12,774 nucleotides of DNA from an uncultured Saprospirales bacterium (GTDB taxonomy: Bacteria; Bacteroidota; Bacteroidia; Chitinophagales; JADIYW01): the NCBI GenBank assembly GCA_938008535.1, contig CALLKF010000074.1, positions 1-12,774 of the forward strand, in the 5' to 3' direction. The translations under genes and the position numbers were made by a program. This document shows, one piece after another, positions 6,888 to 12,774 of this stretch (the first letter of the stretch is position 1; the number at the start of each line of letters is the position of its first letter). The notes below the pieces were generated by a model. The model searched no databases and was not told the DNA's origin. It was given only the letters and a program-made list of their open reading frames with translations.

Positions 6888-8438
6888 ATGACACATGAAC
6901 AGAAAATAAAATTATTAGAACAAAAACAACAAGAAGCATTGTTAGGTGGTGGACAAAAACGCATCGACGATCAACATAAAAAAGGAAAGTTAACAGCACG
7001 TGAACGATTAGATTTGTTAATGGATAAAGGTAGTTTCGAAGAATTAGGCATGTTAGTTACACATCGAGCTACCGATTTTGGAATTGATAAAGAAAAATAT
7101 TTAAGCGATGGTGTTATCACTGGGTTCGGAACTATCAACGGAAGGTTGGTATATGTTTTTTCGCAAGATTTTACTGTTTTCGGTGGTTCATTATCTGAAA
7201 CGCATGCAGAAAAAATCTGTAAAATAATGGAATTGGCTGCTAAAACTGGCGCACCAGTTATTGGTTTAAATGATTCTGGTGGTGCACGTATTCAAGAAGG
7301 CGTTGTTTCTTTAGGTGGTTATGCTGATATTTTTCATCGAAATGTACAATATTCAGGTGTTGTGCCGCAAATTTCAGCTATTATGGGTCCGTGTGCTGGT
7401 GGCGCAGTGTATTCACCAGCAATGACTGACTTTACGATGATGGTAGAAAATACTTCATACATGTTTGTTACTGGGCCAAGTGTAGTAAAAACAGTTACGC
7501 ATGAAGAAGTTACATCAGAAGAATTAGGTGGTGCAATAACACATGCAACTAAAAGTGGTGTAACTCATTTTACAGCAAAAAATGAAGTAGAATGCATTCA
7601 ACAACTCAAAAAATTATTGAGTTATTTGCCGCAAAATTGCGAGGAAAAAGCACCAGTTTATCCTTATCAAACAACGTCATCAGAAATAAGAGAAGAATTA
7701 GGGAAGATATTACCAAAAAATCCAAACCAACCGTATGATATTCGCGATGTAATTGCAAATACAGTTGATGAAGATTCTTTTTTTGAAGTACATAAATTAT
7801 TTGCCGAAAATATTGTTGTTGGTTTTGCGCGCATTGCAGGCAAAAGTATAGGTATTGTTGCCAATCAACCTGCTTATTTAGCTGGTGTTTTAGATATAAA
7901 CAGCAGTAGAAAAGGAGCGCGATTTACACGTTTTTGCGATGCATTTAATATTCCATTGTTAGTGTTGGTTGATGTGCCTGGATTTTTACCAGGTACCGAC
8001 CAAGAATGGCATGGAATTATCACCAGTGGCGCAAAATTGTTGTACGCATTAAGCGAAGCAACGGTGCCGAAAGTAACTGTAATTACACGCAAAGCATATG
8101 GTGGTGCGTATGATGTGATGAACTCAAAGCATATTGGTGCCGATATGAATTTTGCATGGCCAACTGCAGAAATTGCAGTAATGGGACCGAAAGGCGCAGC
8201 CGAAATTATTTTCAAAAATGAAATAAAAAATGCAGCCAATCCAGAAGAAAAATTACATGAAAAAATTGATGAATACACAGATACTTTTGCCAATCCATAT
8301 AAAGCCGCTGCGCGTGGTTTTATTGATGAAGTCATTAATCCAGAACAAACACGTATTAAATTGATTAAGTCTTTTAAAATGCTGGAAAATAAAGTCGTTG
8401 TATCACCAAAAAAGAAACACGGAAATATTCCATTGTAA
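6888..8438 (+). CDS. pccB: Acyl-CoA (propionyl-CoA) carboxylase, carboxyltransferase beta subunit
   Basis: Transfers carboxyl from carboxybiotin to an acyl-CoA, probably propionyl-CoA to methylmalonyl-CoA, in the cytoplasm. The 516-residue length and the tandem crotonase-like halves fit the PccB/AccD5 family. Motifs seen include the N-terminal KGKLTARERLDLL (32-44), SGGARIQEG (130-138), MGPCAGGAVYSPAMTD (166-181) with the Gly-Gly oxyanion hole, DVPGFLPGTDQEW (362-374), the second oxyanion hole GGAYDVM (405-411), FAWPTAEIAVMGPKGA (422-437), and the family ending KHGNIPL. Substrate preference (propionyl versus other short acyl-CoAs) is inferred from family resemblance. No biotin carboxylase, biotin carrier or methylmalonyl-CoA mutase gene is in the window, so the partner subunit must be encoded elsewhere. 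The start is the first ATG and lies just after a possible promoter box. Confidence 0.92.
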   Translation: MTHEQKIKLLEQKQQEALLGGGQKRIDDQHKKGKLTARERLDLLMDKGSFEELGMLVTHRATDFGIDKEKYLSDGVITGFGTINGRLVYVFSQDFTVFGGSLSETHAEKICKIMELAAKTGAPVIGLNDSGGARIQEGVVSLGGYADIFHRNVQYSGVVPQISAIMGPCAGGAVYSPAMTDFTMMVENTSYMFVTGPSVVKTVTHEEVTSEELGGAITHATKSGVTHFTAKNEVECIQQLKKLLSYLPQNCEEKAPVYPYQTTSSEIREELGKILPKNPNQPYDIRDVIANTVDEDSFFEVHKLFAENIVVGFARIAGKSIGIVANQPAYLAGVLDINSSRKGARFTRFCDAFNIPLLVLVDVPGFLPGTDQEWHGIITSGAKLLYALSEATVPKVTVITRKAYGGAYDVMNSKHIGADMNFAWPTAEIAVMGPKGAAEIIFKNEIKNAANPEEKLHEKIDEYTDTFANPYKAAARGFIDEVINPEQTRIKLIKSFKMLENKVVVSPKKKHGNIPL

Positions 8439-8548
8439 ATTATTGATTTAAATTAATTAATATGTATTAAATTAATTTTGATAATTATTTATGGTATAGG
8501 TTTATTTATTCACATAAAATACATAATTTAGCTAGCTAAAGTTCACAC

Positions 8549-9592
8549 ATGAAGCAGTATATCTTTTTTGCCTTAATTTCAATAGCAATGTCGTCGTGCA
8601 TACCAGGTGGTGGCACAGCACCAACTATGAAGCCAGTCGATACATCTAAGAATCTAACCAAAATCGCTATTGGATCTTGTTGTAATCAAGTTTTAAACAT
8701 GTCTATATTTAGAAACGTTGCTTCACAAAATCCAGATTTGTATATTGCAATGGGTGATAATATGTATGCAGATTATTTAGATGGAGATCCAAGTGCTTGG
8801 ATTCAAACTCAATATGATTTATTAAAGAAAGATTTTAGTTTCTCTAATTTGGTTGCAACTGTACCATCTATTGCTACTTGGGACGATCATGATTATGGTA
8901 AAAATAATGCAGGAGCTGAGTATCCATACAAATTAATTTCAAAAGATAAATTTTTAAATTTTTGGAATGTACCATCTACCAGCGATAGAAGAACTCACGA
9001 TGGAATATATACGTCTTACATGTTTGGAGACGCAGCACATCAAGTACAAATAATAATGTTAGATTGCAGAACATTTTTAAATGTTATTGGTCCAGAACCG
9101 ATTACACCAACCACAGATACAACAAAAACAATTTTAGGTGCAGCACAATGGGCTTGGTTAAAACAAGAATTACAAAAACCAGCAAAAGTTAGAATTGTAG
9201 TTTCTAGCTCACAAATGTGTATCGAAAAAAATGGTTGGGAAGGTTGGCCAAATTATCCGCATGAAATAGAAAAATTCTTTAAGACTGTAAAAGATGCAAA
9301 TGCAGAAAACGTATTTGTCGTAAGTGGTGATGTACATTATTCTGAATTTAGCAAAAGAACTAAAGTTGGTCAATATCCAATTTACGATTTTACATCTAGT
9401 GGCTTAACACATACAGAAAACGCAGCTGCACCAAATATCTACAGAATCGGTACACCTTTTGTTGCTTTAAGTTTTGGGTTAATTAATATTGACTGGAATG
9501 CAACACCTATCCAAGTGAAATTAGATATTTGTAATTTTAATGGTACTGTCGCAAAATCTCATACAATTTCTATGGATGAACTAAAATTTTAA
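8549..9592 (+). CDS. PhoD-like metallophosphatase lipoprotein
   Basis: Probable exported phosphodiesterase/alkaline phosphatase of the PhoD-like (calcineurin superfamily) type. A lipoprotein signal ends at Cys17 (SIAMSSC), so the enzyme is likely membrane-anchored outside the cytoplasm. The metal-site motifs appear in order: IGSCCNQ (41-47), MGDNMYADY (68-76), TWDDHDYG (110-117), LDCRTF (171-176) and SGDVHYSEF (259-267). At 347 residues it is shorter than Bacillus PhoD because the N-terminal beta domain is missing, leaving only the catalytic domain. The substrate is unknown; phosphate esters or teichoic-acid-like polymers are handled by relatives. It has its own terminator and is separated from the carboxylase gene by 110 AT-rich bases. 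Confidence 0.9.
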   Translation: MKQYIFFALISIAMSSCIPGGGTAPTMKPVDTSKNLTKIAIGSCCNQVLNMSIFRNVASQNPDLYIAMGDNMYADYLDGDPSAWIQTQYDLLKKDFSFSNLVATVPSIATWDDHDYGKNNAGAEYPYKLISKDKFLNFWNVPSTSDRRTHDGIYTSYMFGDAAHQVQIIMLDCRTFLNVIGPEPITPTTDTTKTILGAAQWAWLKQELQKPAKVRIVVSSSQMCIEKNGWEGWPNYPHEIEKFFKTVKDANAENVFVVSGDVHYSEFSKRTKVGQYPIYDFTSSGLTHTENAAAPNIYRIGTPFVALSFGLINIDWNATPIQVKLDICNFNGTVAKSHTISMDELKF

Positions 9593-9604
9593 CAATTAAT
9601 TCTA

Positions 9605-9612
9605 TATTTTTG
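9605..9612 (+). promoter_or_regulatory. glpK: Possible -7 promoter box upstream of glpK
   Basis: TATTTTTG fits TAnnTTTG and abuts the left arm of the hairpin at 9613-9635. No TTG lies 19-21 bases upstream. If active, the start site would fall inside the hairpin and give a leader of about 40 bases for glpK. Confidence 0.3.
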
Positions 9613-9640
9613 AAAGCTATCAATTTGATAGCTTTTTTTT
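9613..9640 (+). terminator. Rho-independent terminator after the PhoD-like gene
   Basis: A ten-base-pair stem (arms AAAGCTATCA and TGATAGCTTT, 9613-9622 and 9626-9635) with a 3-base loop runs into eight T residues. It lies 20 bases after the phosphatase stop and ends about 17 bases before the glpK start. Confidence 0.85.
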
Positions 9641-9657
9641 ATTTTAATATTTAGATT

Positions 9658-11154
9658 ATGACCTCTAAAAAATACATTCTAGCATTTGATCAGGGTACCA
9701 CCAGTTCAAGAGCCATTTTATTTGATAAAGTTGGAGCAATCGTTGCGGTAGCACAAAAAGAATTCACGCAAATTTTTCCAAAACCAGGTTGGGTCGAACA
9801 TAATCCGGAAGAAATTTGGCAATCGCAAATCGAAGTTGCCCGCGAAGTAGTTGCAAAAGCTAATATTCAACCAACAGAAATTGCTGCAATTGGAATTACT
9901 AACCAACGAGAAACAGCTATCATTTGGGACAAAGAAACCGGTAAGCCAATTTATAATGCAATTGTTTGGCAAGATAGAAGAACAGCCGATTTTTGCGACG
10001 AATTAAAATCTCGAAACTTAACAGCATATATTAAAGAAAATACTGGTTTGGTAATAGATGCTTATTTTTCAGGCACAAAAATAAACTGGATTTTAAATAA
10101 TATAGAAGGTGCACGTCAAAAAGCACACGAAGGCAAATTATGTTTCGGAACAGTTGATACATGGCTAATTTGGAAATTAACCAAAGGCAAAATACACGCA
10201 ACAGATTTCAGCAATGCATCGCGCACTTTAATCTATAATATAAAAGATTTATGTTGGGACAATAAATTATTACAAGAGTTTGATATTCCAGCATCTATTT
10301 TGCCAACGGTTCAATCGTCATCAGGCATTTTTGGAAATACACATTCAGATGTGTTTTTTGATATAGAAATTCCAATAGCTGGTGTTGCAGGCGATCAACA
10401 AAGTGCTTTATTTGGTCAAACTTGCTTTGAACCAGGAATGGCAAAAAACACGTATGGAACTGGTTGTTTTATGCTAATGAATACAGGAACAGAACGAGTA
10501 AACTCGCAACATGGCTTACTAACCACAATTGCGTGGTCTGTTGATGGAAAAGTAGAATATGCATTAGAAGGTAGTGTTTTTATTGCAGGTGCAGCTATCC
10601 AATGGTTACGTGATGGCTTAAAATTAATAGATGCAGCACAAGATTCTGAGTTTTTTGCCATGAAAGTAGAAGACACAGGTGGTGTTTATGTAGTGCCTGC
10701 GTTTGCCGGTTTAGGCGCGCCATATTGGGACATGTACGCACGTGGAGCGGTTTTTGGTTTAACTCGTGGAACAGAAAAGTCGCATTTAATTCGTGCTACT
10801 TTAGAATCTTTAGCGTATCAAACGTATGATATTTTAGAAGTAATGGAAAAAGATTCGAACATCGAATTAAAGACATTAAAGGTTGATGGTGGTGCTTGTG
10901 CCAATAATTTGTTGATGCAATTTCAGGCAGATATTTTAAATGTTAAAGTAGTTAGACCAAAAGTTATTGAAACTACTGCATTAGGTGCCGCATATTTAGC
11001 TGGAATTGCAGTTGGGTTTTATAAGAAAGAAGAACTCTTTAAAAATCAACATATTAGCGCGTCATTTGAACCCAAGATGAAATCTGATAAAAGAGTAAAA
11101 TTATTAAATGGTTGGAAAAAAGCTGTGGAAAGAAGCAAGAATTGGGAAGAATAA
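9658..11154 (+). CDS. glpK: Glycerol kinase
   Basis: Phosphorylates glycerol to glycerol-3-phosphate with ATP in the cytoplasm (FGGY family). At 498 residues it matches the usual length. It shows the N-terminal phosphate loop FDQGTTSSR (10-18), PGWVEHNPEEIW (43-54), GITNQRET (79-86), catalytic Asp246 in GVAGDQQSALFGQ (242-254), the ATP-binding GTGC (267-270), GAAIQWLRDGL, the FGLTRGTEKSHL segment, and DGGACANNLLMQFQAD. The regulatory loop at 226-241 lacks the Gly-Arg FBP-binding residues of the E. coli enzyme. It also has Val232 where Gram-positive enzymes carry the His phosphorylated by HPr, so neither control is likely. No glpF or glpD lies nearby. The start ATG is the first after the upstream terminator. 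Confidence 0.97.
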   Translation: MTSKKYILAFDQGTTSSRAILFDKVGAIVAVAQKEFTQIFPKPGWVEHNPEEIWQSQIEVAREVVAKANIQPTEIAAIGITNQRETAIIWDKETGKPIYNAIVWQDRRTADFCDELKSRNLTAYIKENTGLVIDAYFSGTKINWILNNIEGARQKAHEGKLCFGTVDTWLIWKLTKGKIHATDFSNASRTLIYNIKDLCWDNKLLQEFDIPASILPTVQSSSGIFGNTHSDVFFDIEIPIAGVAGDQQSALFGQTCFEPGMAKNTYGTGCFMLMNTGTERVNSQHGLLTTIAWSVDGKVEYALEGSVFIAGAAIQWLRDGLKLIDAAQDSEFFAMKVEDTGGVYVVPAFAGLGAPYWDMYARGAVFGLTRGTEKSHLIRATLESLAYQTYDILEVMEKDSNIELKTLKVDGGACANNLLMQFQADILNVKVVRPKVIETTALGAAYLAGIAVGFYKKEELFKNQHISASFEPKMKSDKRVKLLNGWKKAVERSKNWEE

Positions 11155-11225
11155 GCTGGTATTTGGTTATACTTTTGTATTAATTTGTTAAAATTATGGT
11201 AACGAACAATTCAATTTCTTCTTCT

Positions 11226-11233
11226 TATCTTTG
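11226..11233 (+). promoter_or_regulatory. Probable -7 promoter box of the first small lipoprotein gene
   Basis: TATCTTTG fits TAnnTTTG, 22 bases before the ATG at 11256. The bases that follow (CAATCAATTAAA) closely match the leader of the paralogous gene at 11585. A -33 element at the normal distance is not visible. Confidence 0.5.
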
Positions 11234-11255
11234 CAATCAATTAAAACAAACCAAA

Positions 11256-11447
11256 ATGAAAAAATTATTCGTATTATTCGCAGCTGCTACATTATTAGTA
11301 GGATTCCAAGCTTGCAAACACAATGAAGAAACTGCTACAGAAGAAACTGCTGTAGTTGAAGAAGCTCCAGCTGTAGATTCATCTGCAGTAGTTGCAACTC
11401 CAGATTCAGCTGCTGCTGTAGTAGCTGTTGATTCTACAAAAAAATAA
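11256..11447 (+). CDS. Tiny acidic Ala/Val-rich lipoprotein
   Basis: A 63-residue lipoprotein precursor. The signal peptide MKKLFVLFAAATLLVG is followed by the lipobox FQAC with Cys20. The mature 44 residues are acidic at first (EETATEETAVVEEAP) and then Ala/Val/Ser-rich, with DSSAVV, PDSAAAVVAV and DSTKK. No known domain is present. I chose the ATG at 11256 over the in-frame ATG at 11196 because the signal peptide and the promoter-leader match the paralogue at 11585; the longer version would place 20 non-hydrophobic residues before the signal peptide. The gene is a paralogue of its neighbour: the first 20 residues differ at only two positions, and the DNA there is nearly identical. It is flanked by its own promoter box and terminator. 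Its function is unknown; a small abundant envelope lipoprotein is a reasonable guess. Confidence 0.8.
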   Translation: MKKLFVLFAAATLLVGFQACKHNEETATEETAVVEEAPAVDSSAVVATPDSAAAVVAVDSTKK

Positions 11448-11467
11448 TTCTGTAGTTTCTCAGAAAT

Positions 11468-11499
11468 AAAAGTCCCAATTTATTGGGACTTTTTTTTTG
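11468..11499 (+). terminator. Rho-independent terminator after the first small lipoprotein
   Basis: Stem arms AAAAGTCCCAA and TTGGGACTTTT (AGTCCCAA core, 4-base loop) run into nine T residues, about 20 bases after the stop codon. Confidence 0.9.
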
Positions 11500-11532
11500 T
11501 ATAAAAATTTGCATTTTTTAACACTTTAACTA

Positions 11533-11562
11533 TTGTATTATTTTTATAAACCATTACTTTTG
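11533..11562 (+). promoter_or_regulatory. Bacteroidota-type promoter of the second small lipoprotein gene
   Basis: TTG (11533-11535), a 19-base spacer, then TACTTTTG (11555-11562) fit the consensus exactly. The start would be near 11568, leaving a leader of about 17 bases. The leader (GCATCAATTAAACCAA) is a close copy of the one before the first lipoprotein gene. Confidence 0.8.
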
Positions 11563-11584
11563 CATCAATTAAACCAATTTTAAA

Positions 11585-11872
11585 ATGAAAAAATTATTCG
11601 TATTATTCGCTGCTGCTACATTATTCGTAGGAGTTCAAGCATGTAAACAAACTGCTGAAGGTGCTGCTGAAGATGCTGCTGCTGCAACTGAAACTGTAGT
11701 TGACGCAACAGAAACATTAGATTCAACAGCTTCTGCTGCTGTGGCTACTGTAGATTCAACAGCTTCTGCTGCTGTAGATGCAACAAAAGATGCTGCTAAA
11801 ACTGCTAAAGATGTAGTTAAAGGAGCTGCTGAAGGTGCTAAAGAAGGCGCAAAAGATGCTTTGAAAAAATAA
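11585..11872 (+). CDS. Small lipoprotein built of 11-residue (hendecad) repeats
   Basis: A 95-residue lipoprotein precursor. The signal peptide MKKLFVLFAAATLFVG is followed by the lipobox VQAC with Cys20. From residue 24 the mature chain can be divided without gaps into six 11-residue units plus a six-residue end; two adjacent units are DSTASAAVATV (46-56) and DSTASAAVDAT (57-67). The first half is acidic and the last third is Lys-rich (KDAAKTAKDVV, KGAAEGAKEGA). This Ala/Lys/Asp hendecad pattern resembles LEA-like and apolipoprotein-like amphipathic helices. The two central units share a perfect 25-base DNA repeat (11718-11742 and 11751-11775), which suggests recent growth by duplication. 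It is the paralogue of the lipoprotein at 11256, with matching signal peptide and leader. The resemblance to LEA proteins is inferred from repeat length and composition only. Confidence 0.82.
   Translation: MKKLFVLFAAATLFVGVQACKQTAEGAAEDAAAATETVVDATETLDSTASAAVATVDSTASAAVDATKDAAKTAKDVVKGAAEGAKEGAKDALKK
11718..11775 (+). repeat. Direct repeat inside the hendecad lipoprotein gene
   Basis: A perfect 25-base direct repeat, copies at 11718-11742 and 11751-11775, offset by 33 bases (11 codons). It encodes two consecutive DSTASAAV units. Confidence 0.9.
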
Positions 11873-11889
11873 TTTCAACTGAAATTAAA

Positions 11890-11920
11890 AAAATGCCTCA
11901 CCATTTGGTGAGGCATTTTA
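11890..11920. terminator. Strong bidirectional hairpin terminator
   Basis: A 13-base-pair perfect stem (11890-11902 with 11907-11919; core TGCCTCACC/GGTGAGGCA) with a 4-base loop, A-rich on the left and T-rich on the right. It lies between the plus-strand lipoprotein gene and the minus-strand DUF1232-like gene and can serve both. Confidence 0.88.
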
Positions 11921-11940
11921 ATTTTAACCAATTTTTATAG

Positions 11941-12192
11941 CTATTTATTTATAACTATAGTTGGTTTTGAACTTTCTGAAGTTGATTTTTCTTCTTTTTT
12001 GAAAATATTTGGCATTTCAAATCCAAAATACTTAAAGGCTGCAATAAGAATAAAAACGGCACCAGCTTCATCCAAATTCCCAATTAAAGGAATATTATCT
12101 GGAATCAATTCAATAAATCCTGCTGTTGGATTGATTAAATAAAATATAGCAAAAAATGCTACACCAATTACTGTCAAATCTTGTTTTTTCAT
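11941..12192 (-). CDS. Small DUF1232-like membrane protein
   Basis: An 83-residue protein with two hydrophobic segments (about 8-26 and 43-57). Between them is the sequence ELIPDNIPLIGNLDEAG (28-44), which matches the DUF1232 signature 'D-L-I-P-D-x-I-P-x-x-G-x-x-D-D'. It is shorter than most DUF1232 (YkvA-like) proteins and carries a polar C-terminal tail rich in Lys, Glu and Ser. The family has no firmly known function. The start ATG at 12192 is followed by a typical Met-Lys-Lys beginning. No clear TAnnTTTG promoter is seen upstream. It is a single gene, convergent with the hendecad lipoprotein gene. Confidence 0.8.
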   Translation of the reverse strand: MKKQDLTVIGVAFFAIFYLINPTAGFIELIPDNIPLIGNLDEAGAVFILIAAFKYFGFEMPNIFKKEEKSTSESSKPTIVINK

Positions 12193-12274
12193 TTTGTTAT
12201 GTTGTTTATTTTTAAGATAATATTACAAACGATATACCAAAAAAAATAGTTCAATGAAATTGTTTTTTAACAAA

Positions 12275-12303
12275 AAAAAGACTTGGCTAAACCAAGTCTT
12301 TTT
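12275..12303 (-). terminator. Terminator following the tRNA remnant
   Basis: A 12-base-pair perfect stem (12275-12286 with 12292-12303; core GACTTGG/CCAAGTC) and a 5-base loop. On the minus strand it ends in a run of T residues (complement of the A run at 12272-12279). It starts one base after the tRNA 3' end, as expected for the native tRNA terminator. Confidence 0.88.
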
Positions 12304-12304
12304 G

Positions 12305-12346
12305 TAGCGAGGACGGGAATTGAACCCGTGACCTCAGGGTTATGAA
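12305..12346 (-). tRNA. 3' half of a tRNA-Met(CAU), 5' half missing
   Basis: On the minus strand one reads the anticodon loop TTCATAA (anticodon CAT at 12342-12344), the 3' anticodon strand CCCTG, the variable loop AGGTC, a complete T arm (ACGGG, TTCAATT, CCCGT) and the 3' acceptor strand CCTCGCT with discriminator A at 12305. CCA is not encoded. Upstream of the loop only CAG of the five stem bases would pair. No D arm and no 5' acceptor strand (AGCGAGG) are found in the remaining sequence. The fragment is therefore a split or truncated tRNA, most simply a tyrosine-recombinase attachment site in a tRNA gene. The anticodon fits elongator or initiator Met, or Ile2. Confidence 0.85.
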
Positions 12347-12757
12347 AACTGATTTACAAATAGTTACATTAATAAAAAGATGGTTTTAGTGTGGTTTAAG
12401 CCGTTTCCTCACTCTAATTCCTCACTCTAATACTATCTAACGGTACTTTATGTACCTAAACCGTTCTTTGTAATCCACGTTTTTGTTGTAAAACAAATTA
12501 CGGTTAATGTGACTAAATTCTGAAAATATGCCCCCCTTCCTGCTACATGATTTTCTATTTAAACCGTTGCTGTTACCGAACTCCTATATATGTACACTTT
12601 AAACCACATAATAGCACATCACCTGAAAGCCGAACTGGCGACTAAAAAATTTTTTAAAAATTTAGAGCGTATCATTTTGAACCATTGATATAAATCAATT
12701 AATAAATTTTTTTTACTGAAAATGTGCCTATATGCTACACTTTTAGAATTTCCGTAC
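12347..12757. other. Gene-poor, repeat-rich sequence next to the split tRNA (possible end of an integrated element)
   Basis: There is no convincing coding region on either strand. It holds many short repeats: a 13-base tandem pair (12405-12430), a 10-base inverted pair (12390-12399 and 12599-12608), TAAACCGTT twice (12457-12465 and 12560-12568), a small GGTAC/GTACC hairpin (12442-12456), and a composite CTGAAAAT.TGCC...TGCTACA motif twice (12520-12547, 12716-12739). Such arrays next to a tRNA attachment site resemble integrase arm-binding regions. The stretch could instead be a misassembled piece. Confidence 0.5.
12405..12430. repeat. 13-base perfect tandem repeat
   Basis: TTCCTCACTCTAA occurs twice without spacing (12405-12417 and 12418-12430), about 60 bases from the split tRNA. 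It is a possible recombinase arm-type site. Confidence 0.85.
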
Positions 12758-12774
12758 AGATCGGAAGAGCGTCG
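12758..12774. other. Illumina sequencing adapter at the contig end (artefact)
   Basis: The last 17 bases, AGATCGGAAGAGCGTCG, are identical to the start of the Illumina TruSeq universal adapter reverse complement. A match this long at the extreme end of a contig means untrimmed library adapter, not biology. Genuine sequence ends at 12757 at the latest. Confidence 0.96.

Noticed and set aside
7874..8335. Long minus-strand open frame inside the carboxylase gene
   Set aside because: The opposite strand carries conserved carboxyltransferase motifs throughout; the minus frame has no recognisable domain.
11196..11255. Longer N-terminus for the first small lipoprotein starting at 11196
   Set aside because: It would put 20 polar residues before a complete signal peptide and would include the promoter box; the start at 11256 matches the paralogue.
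12305..12400. Group I intron interrupting the tRNA anticodon loop
   Set aside because: The junction lies 5' of the anticodon rather than after it, no 5' tRNA half is present before the contig end, and no intron core pairing was recognised.
12619..12757. Open frame on the minus strand reaching the right edge
   Set aside because: About 46 genuine codons without recognisable motif, in low-complexity sequence and running into the adapter; not supportable as a gene.
12722..12757. Start of an integrase gene on the plus strand (ATG at 12722)
   Set aside because: Only 12 codons before the adapter, with no family-specific residues; pure speculation.

Overview
The window reads as the end of a contig from a low-GC member of the Bacteroidota. 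The evidence is the miaB - sigma-54 regulator - lptE gene order, promoter boxes of the Bacteroidota type (TAnnTTTG, two of them with an upstream TTG/TTTG about 19-20 bases away), relaxed lipoproteins of the 'SSC'/'QAC' type, and no Shine-Dalgarno-like sites in front of the genes. I cannot name a genus.

Left part, minus strand (20-3885): a four-gene operon transcribed from a clear promoter at 3934-3965. It encodes the tRNA methylthiotransferase MiaB, a sigma-54 activator without a sensor domain, the LPS-assembly lipoprotein LptE and a small leucine-rich-repeat-like protein. The genes are nearly contiguous: 11-base gap, 17-base overlap, 1-base overlap. A block of degenerate heptamer repeats sits exactly at the sigma-54/lptE junction and is read in frame as the N-terminus of LptE.

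Middle (4081-8438): a plus-strand pair made of a membrane-anchored protein with an Ig-like domain and a DUF4407 coiled-coil membrane protein, then a minus-strand short-chain dehydrogenase, then the carboxyltransferase (beta) subunit of a propionyl-CoA-type carboxylase.

Right part (8549-12192): a PhoD-like metallophosphatase lipoprotein, glycerol kinase (without the usual FBP- or HPr-control residues), two paralogous tiny lipoproteins with duplicated leader sequences (the second is built of 11-residue repeats), and a minus-strand DUF1232-like membrane protein. Strong hairpin terminators separate most of these genes.

Right edge (12275-12774): a terminator and only the 3' half of a tRNA-Met(CAU). 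Homology stops at the anticodon loop, where an AT-rich stretch rich in short repeats begins. This looks like the attachment-site junction of an integrated element, but it could be an assembly chimera. The last 17 bases are an exact Illumina adapter, so the contig end is partly artificial. Most of the window is ordinary chromosomal housekeeping. The most unusual points are the repeat-derived LptE N-terminus, the hendecad lipoprotein pair, the Ig-like/DUF4407 pair and the split tRNA with adapter end.
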